64,000 nt of DNA from Amorphochlora amoebiformis. Its lineage: Eukaryota > Cercozoa > Chlorarachniophyceae. A model generated the notes under the pieces. It did no database searches, was not told where the DNA came from, and was given only the letters and a program-made list of their open reading frames with translations. The DNA is taken from assembly GCA_054601695.1 (NCBI GenBank), contig BAAHQB010000070.1, positions 620,001 to 684,000 on the forward strand, given 5' to 3'. Position 1 is the first letter of the stretch, and each line of letters opens with the position of its first letter. Positions 54,086 through 64,000 of this stretch are shown one piece after another. Made by a program: the position numbers and the translations under genes.

Positions 54086-54184
54086 ATATATTATATATAT
54101 GAACCGAAGTGGTCTATGAAGGTAAAGAATACATACTAGCCAAAACCACACTTCTACTAAACAAGACCCTGCAACAACATATAT
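53609..54184 (+). CDS. 5' part of an unrecognised gene
   Basis: Exon 1 is 53609-53735: it opens with [20 protein letters not shown], and ends at a GTATGT donor. Exon 2 begins after GAACCGAAG at 54110 and reads [20 protein letters not shown] in matching phase, to a possible donor near 54184. A truncated copy of part of exon 2 lies at 53997-54040 and an inverted copy of its acceptor at 54650-54672. Later exons were not found. The opposite strand of exon 1 is also open but lacks comparable splice signals. No family is recognised. Confidence 0.4.
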
Positions 54185-54223
54185 GTATTTATTATACAAA
54201 AAAATATGTTTATATACATATAT

Positions 54224-54266
<43 letters not shown>

Positions 54267-54311
54267 TATATTATATTATATACATATATACAGACTATAC
54301 TCTATGTGTAT

Positions 54312-54371
<60 letters not shown>

Positions 54372-54414
54372 CATTTAAACACGTTTTGACGGCATATATA
54401 TAAATATGTGTATG

Positions 54415-54466
<52 letters not shown>

Positions 54467-54590
54467 ATATATATATGTATATACATATATATATATATAT
54501 ATGTATATGTGTTTATATGTACATATATACATGTGGTACTTACTAAATTTATATGCATATATACATACATATACGTATATTTATATTCTT

Positions 54591-54645
<55 letters not shown>

Positions 54646-54674
54646 TATACAGCTGTTCACTTCGGTTCATATAG

Positions 54675-54756
<82 letters not shown>

Positions 54757-54845
54757 TAGATATAATATATGAAATGGAATGTACATGACATATGTATATA
54801 CATATATATATATATATGTATATATAAATTGAAAATATATCTATA

Positions 54846-54876
<31 letters not shown>

Positions 54877-55031
54877 GTGTGTGCGTGTGTGTATACATTG
54901 CACACACACGTATATATTTATACATATATATATATATATATATATAACATATATATATATATATATGTATACATATATATGTATATATATGTATATATAT
55001 ATATGTATATATATATATGTATTACGTATAT

Positions 55032-55069
<38 letters not shown>

Positions 55070-55139
55070 TATATAATATATGAATATCTACCCGTACTAG
55101 GCATTCTAAGTGTTTCGACGGATATGTGTATACCTCACC

Positions 55140-55187
<48 letters not shown>

Positions 55188-55255
55188 TACATATATCTAT
55201 ATAATATATATATACATGTATTATAAACTTATATAATATATATATATATATATAC

Positions 55256-58284
<3,029 letters not shown>

Positions 58285-58469
58285 CTGAGGCCTGCCGGCT
58301 CTAATATATATATATATATATGTATATATATATGTAATATTACATGTGCGTTTACATATAGATGGATAGATCTGTGCATATATATTGTATATGTATCGCA
58401 TACATAGAATATATAATATGTATATATGTATATATACATTTATGTCTATACATATATTGTTATGTATGC

Positions 58470-58511
<42 letters not shown>

Positions 58512-58783
58512 ATAATTTATATACTATATATATAATATATATATATATATATACATATATATATGTGTGTGTATATATGTATATATATATATATATATAT
58601 GTACATAATATATATATATATATATAAATATATATATAGATATATATGTGTGTGTGTGCATAGAATACATTTATGTATATTATATTATATTATATATATA
58701 TATATATATTATGCGTGTGTAGTGTATAATAAGTCGACATAGTACATACATATTTATATACCAAAATATATTTATATATATAT

Positions 58784-58815
<32 letters not shown>

Positions 58816-58904
58816 GCATATTATATACATCCAGGTTTCATAACATGAACACAAACAGCACATGTGTATTATATATAGGTTTCATAACATGTACACGAAA
58901 AGTA

Positions 58905-59079
58905 CATGTATATTAAAAATATAGGTTTTAAAACCGAATTTGCGTATCTGCGAGAATACCCCCTCCCCTTTCGTCACCCTCTAATACTGAATTCGGAAAC
59001 CTGTATACACAATATATGCATCTATATATATTATATATCTCTATATGTATATGTACACACACACACACACACACATATA

Positions 59080-59118
<39 letters not shown>

Positions 59119-59220
59119 CCCCCTCCCCTTTCGTCACCCTCTAATACTGAATTCGGAAACCTGTATACACAATATATGCATCTATATATATTATATATCT
59201 CTATATGTATATGTACATGT
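58905..59220 (-). repeat. Duplicated 115-bp segment with possible exon
   Basis: The block containing CCCCTCCCCTTTCGTCACCC and CTGAATTCGGAAACCTGTAT is present at 58960-59050 and 59120-59215. On the minus strand both copies hold an acceptor followed by [14 protein letters not shown]. Only the copy at 58960 continues (ILADTQIRF); the other ends in (TA)n. Confidence 0.7.
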
Positions 59221-59251
59221 ATATAATATAGATGTATATATATATAAAAAT

Positions 59252-59312
<61 letters not shown>

Positions 59313-59456
59313 ATTTATACTAGAGGGTGACAGTTATGTACATATATATATATATATATGTGTGTGTGTGTATATATGTATATGTATATATACGTATATA
59401 TATGTATATATATATATATATATATTCATATAAATTTATGATCTATTATACATACA

Positions 59457-59590
<134 letters not shown>

Positions 59591-60049
59591 ATTCAGGCTT
59601 AAAGCGTGGGTTCATCCTCTCATACCAAATTGAGAAACCTATCTAAAAAATTGTTTGTATTCCAAATACATATATATATATATATATCAATATATATATA
59701 TATCAATATATATATATATACATACATAGATATAATGATAAACAACATACACACATACACAAAAAACCAGACCTCACCATCTAGCAAACGCAGTGGGAAG
59801 TAAGCCCCCATCACCTGTTTGTGCTAGGAGATTAGGTTAGGCTTCAACTTAATCTCAGACTCTTGACAAGTCTTGAAAATTCACTAGTATGTATCTTGCT
59901 TCTATTAGAAGTTAGGCTTGGGTTGAGGAGCTATGCTAATGTTGTTAGGGTTAGGTTTGAAAGGACGGAATTGGTCATCGGATACGAGTTTTTAGGGTTA
60001 GTTTTGGTGCTTTAGAGTCGGTTATTAGTGGGACTTTTTCGAGTTTGCT

Positions 60050-60185
60050 TTGCCGGGGTTATTGGTAGTGTTTTCAGGGTTTTTAGGGTTTGTAGGGTTC
60101 GGTTTTTTTTAGGGTTTTTTAGGGTTTTTTAGGGTTTTTAGGGTTTTTAGGGTTTTTAGGGTTTTTAGGGTTTTTAGGGTTCTTA
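60050..60185 (+). repeat. Degenerate telomere-like tract (TTTTTAGGG)n
   Basis: TTTTTAGGG and longer-T variants repeat about twelve times. The Leu-Lys-Thr repeat on the opposite strand is a by-product. Confidence 0.85.
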
Positions 60186-60190
60186 GGGCT

Positions 60191-60290
60191 AGGATCAGAT
60201 TATTCAGCATGTCTTTAGTCCGAGGACCATTGACTCCTCCGCAGTTTTGGGCTATAGTGCTGTTTGGGATAACAGCAGATCGTGATGATG
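60191..60290 (+). repeat. Dispersed repeat, copy 3
   Basis: The same order of blocks as at 56711-56815, directly after the (TTTTTAGGG)n tract and before the TTAGGG-containing array. Confidence 0.75.
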
Positions 60291-60307
60291 GGGAAGTTGG
60301 ATGTTGT

Positions 60308-60548
60308 TTTAGGGTTAGGGTTAGGGTCATATTCTCCAGCATGTCTTAGGGTTAGGGTTAGGGTCATATATTCCAGCATGTCTTAGGGTTAGGGTTAGGG
60401 TCATATATTCCAGCATGTCTTAGGGTTAGGGTTAGGGTCATATATTCCAGCATGTCTTAGGGTTAGGGCTAGGGTCTTATTTTCCAGCATGTCTTAGGGT
60501 TAGGGTTAGGGTCTTATTTTCCAGCATGTCTTAGGGTTAGGGCTAGGT
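60308..60548 (+). repeat. 38-bp minisatellite of TTAGGG units
   Basis: Six copies of a unit made of TTAGGGTTAGGGTTAGGGTC and a spacer TATATTCCAGCATGTC. The spacer end CAGCATGTC also occurs in the adjacent dispersed repeat, so the array probably arose from it. Confidence 0.9.
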
Positions 60549-60710
60549 TTGAGTTGACTGGACCAAGGACTCGGTTCGATTGTAAGCACTTGTAGATCTG
60601 GTGTTATGAGAGTGTATGTGTGTGTTTGTAATATATGTATTTGTATGTGAATATATTTGTAAATATTTAGAAAGAAAAAAATAACATATGGAAGTGTGTG
60701 TGCATAAGTG

Positions 60711-60753
<43 letters not shown>

Positions 60754-60780
60754 TGTGTATGCATGTATACAGGCTCTATT

Positions 60781-60812
<32 letters not shown>

Positions 60813-60952
60813 GTATATAATATATATATGTAGGTATGTATTATAAATATTTATGCAAAGATTTATATAAAAAGAGAGAGAAAGAGAGACAGAGAGAGAG
60901 AAACATATACATGCATCCATTACACATATAAATATATACATTTATATATATG

Positions 60953-61014
<62 letters not shown>

Positions 61015-61017
61015 ACA

Positions 61018-61070
<53 letters not shown>

Positions 61071-61139
61071 ATATATATGTACATCCTTAGAAATAATATA
61101 AATATAGTAGTATGTTGATTTGGAAATATGTGTGATGTA

Positions 61140-61216
<77 letters not shown>

Positions 61217-61283
61217 CATATTATGTAAGCATGTTCGTGGATGTGTATGTGTAAAGGAAACGAACTTGCACGGGCATGAATAC

Positions 61284-61344
<61 letters not shown>

Positions 61345-61515
61345 AATATATATATAAGGCCTATATACATACATACACATAGATACATATATATATATAT
61401 ATATTATATGTATGTACGAGATATATAGATGTATACACTATATGATATATTTATACACGCAAAATAACATGTGAGATCGATAAAGATGATGGTGGCATAT
61501 GAATATTGATAAGAG

Positions 61516-61548
<33 letters not shown>

Positions 61549-61561
61549 AATATATATATAT

Positions 61562-61595
<34 letters not shown>

Positions 61596-61664
61596 ATATG
61601 ATGCCTTTTCCTGTTGCAAAAGGTGATACCGACATCCCAACCCTTGCCACTCCAAACCCTGGAC

Positions 61665-61709
<45 letters not shown>

Positions 61710-61921
61710 TATATATGTATGTAAATATGTATATATATACATATTATATGTATGTATATATATATGTATATGTATGTATGTAAGAGAGAGCAATTGGTGC
61801 ACGTATATTAATATTTATGTGTATATATATATACGTATATTGTATATATTAATATGTATATATATAATATATAATATATATATATATATATATGCGTTTG
61901 TATATATGCATACTTATATGT

Positions 61922-61963
<42 letters not shown>

Positions 61964-62118
61964 TTATATTTTTATATATACACACATTTATTACATAAGT
62001 ATACATAATTAACGCATATAAATACAATACAAGCAAACAATTTCACAAAGTATCGTGTACACAAAAAATACATATACGTATCTTCTGCGAAAAGACTTCA
62101 TATATATATATATACATA

Positions 62119-62151
<33 letters not shown>

Positions 62152-62284
62152 ATATGTATATATATATATATATAATATATATATATAAGTATATATATAT
62201 ATATATACCATCGGAACAGGAAAGTAAGCAGATCGTAAATCGTTAGGTGTTTCCTTTGGATATCCAATAACATTAACAAAAATA

Positions 62285-62800
62285 TACTAAAATATTGCTT
62301 ATTGATATTGTTATATATAACATATTATAGAAATAAGATACACACGTGTATATAATGTTAATGTTTGGATATCGAATAATATTAACAAAAATATAATAAA
62401 ATATCGCTTATTGATATTGTTATATATAACATATTATAGAAATAAGATACACACGTGTATATAATGTTAATGTTTGGATATCGAATAATATTAACAAAAA
62501 TATAATAAAATATTGCTTATTGATATTGTTATATATAACATATTATAGAAATAACATACACACGTGTATATAATGTTAATGTTTGAATAACCAATAATAT
62601 TGACAAAAACATAATATAGTGTATAACGATACAAATAAGCAATATAACATATTATAGAAATAAGATACACACGTGTATATAATGTTAATGTTTGAATAAC
62701 CAATAATATTAACAAAAACATAATATAGTGTATAACGATATCAATAAGTAACATATCATACCATAGAAATAACATACAAACGTATATATAATGTTAATGT
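62285..62800 (+). repeat. About 115-bp tandem repeat
   Basis: Units containing AATACACACGTGTATATAAT-type and AATAATATTAACAAAAATAT blocks repeat four to five times with 5-10% divergence. No coding signal. Confidence 0.85.
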
Positions 62801-62806
62801 TGTTAC

Positions 62807-62849
<43 letters not shown>

Positions 62850-62944
62850 ATTTATATACACAATTATATAGTATAAATTATACATATATATATTATATGC
62901 ATACAAATATATGAATAGTTAGTAATAAAAAACGATAGAATATA

Positions 62945-63625
62945 AACATTAACAAAGATTCATAACGATAATATATATTAACATTAACAAAGGATAATAT
63001 ATATTAACATTAACAAAGCGATAATATATATTAACATTAACAAAGCGATAATATATATATTAACATTAACAAAGGATAATATATATGAACATTAACAAAG
63101 CGATAATATATATTAACATTAACAAAGCGATAATATATATTAACATTAACAAAGCAATAATATATATTAACATTAACAAAGCGATAATATATATTAACAT
63201 TAACAAAGGATAATATATATATTAACATTAACAAAGGGATAATATATATTAACATTAACAAAGCGATAATATATATTAACATTAACAAAGCGATAATATA
63301 TATTAACATTAACAAAGGATAATATATATTAACATTAACAAAGCGATAATATATATTAACATTAACAAAGCGATAATATATATATTAACATTAACAAAGG
63401 GATAATATATATTAACATTAACAAAGCGATAATACATATTAACATTAGCAAAGGATAATATATATTAACATTAACATTGCGATAATATATATTAACATTA
63501 GCAAAGCGATAATATATATTAACACTAACAAAGGATAATATATATATATATTAACATTAACAAAGGATAATATATATTAACATTAACAAAGCGATAATAT
63601 ATATTAACATTAACAAAGCGATGTT
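62945..63625 (+). repeat. 27-bp satellite
   Basis: ATTAACATTAACAAAGCGAT plus AATATAT repeats about 25 times with minor variants (GGAT, GGGAT). Confidence 0.92.
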
Positions 63626-63654
63626 AACATGTTGCAAACAGGTCTACAAACACA

Positions 63655-63713
<59 letters not shown>

Positions 63714-63852
63714 ATAGATATGTAATGTAAAATATATTATATATATATATATATATATATAACAAAAATAAATATAAATAAATATATATATATATATATA
63801 TATTGTATAGATTATACATATATGCATATAAGTGTACATTACAGATACATAT

Positions 63853-63883
<31 letters not shown>

Positions 63884-63924
63884 TAAATACAAAATATATA
63901 TTTGTGTGTATATCTATTATATAT

Positions 63925-63974
<50 letters not shown>

Positions 63975-64000
63975 CCTGTTAAACACCTTTGCCGAATGCC

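Overview
The window is nuclear DNA of a eukaryote. Spliceosomal introns, a guanylate kinase with a predicted mitochondrial leader, an MCM7 helicase subunit, an exon-junction-complex protein and interstitial TTAGGG-type tracts all point that way. Well over half of it is (TA)n microsatellite, nearly all intronic or intergenic. Exons have balanced base composition and ordinary GT..AG borders, so genes were read by following splice phase through short islands between TA tracts. The lineage cannot be named from sequence alone; an intron-rich protist or alga is a reasonable guess. A sequencing-adapter sequence at 52.7 kb shows the window is a short-read assembly with at least one bad join.

Layout. 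0.1-3.7 kb (+): 3' part of a TPR-repeat gene with an acidic tail. 4.0-6.8 kb (-): one or two small genes, one basic and probably nuclear. 7.1-10.0 kb (+): complete MCM7 (731 aa, three exons). 12.0-20.8 kb (-): complete guanylate kinase (276 aa, 13 small exons). 21.0-35.2 kb or beyond (+): a multi-blade WD40 protein in at least 24 exons, starting 165 bp from the guanylate kinase start. 35.9-45.8 kb (+): RGG, coiled-coil and membrane-segment exons, either the 3' part of the WD40 gene or a separate gene. 47.6-50.5 kb (-): Btz-domain protein (548 aa) with a PAM2-like motif. 50.65-52.1 kb (+): divergent 280-aa gene, possibly a DSN1/MIS13-type kinetochore protein. 53.6-58.4 kb: fragmentary exons on both strands. 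59-64 kb: repeats, including telomere-like tracts and a 27-bp satellite.

The most unusual feature is structural. Around many exons, the splice acceptor plus the first bases of the exon (or the exon end plus donor) is repeated one to several times in the flanking intron, each extra copy breaking off into (TA)n. At least two such copies are inverted. Minisatellites of 15-160 bp also tend to begin within a few bases of a splice site. Identified functions centre on replication (MCM7), nucleotide metabolism (guanylate kinase), mRNA fate (Btz) and perhaps chromosome segregation (DSN1-like). Several are head-to-head pairs, and a TTAACTTTTCGGCC-like motif recurs at the inferred promoters.
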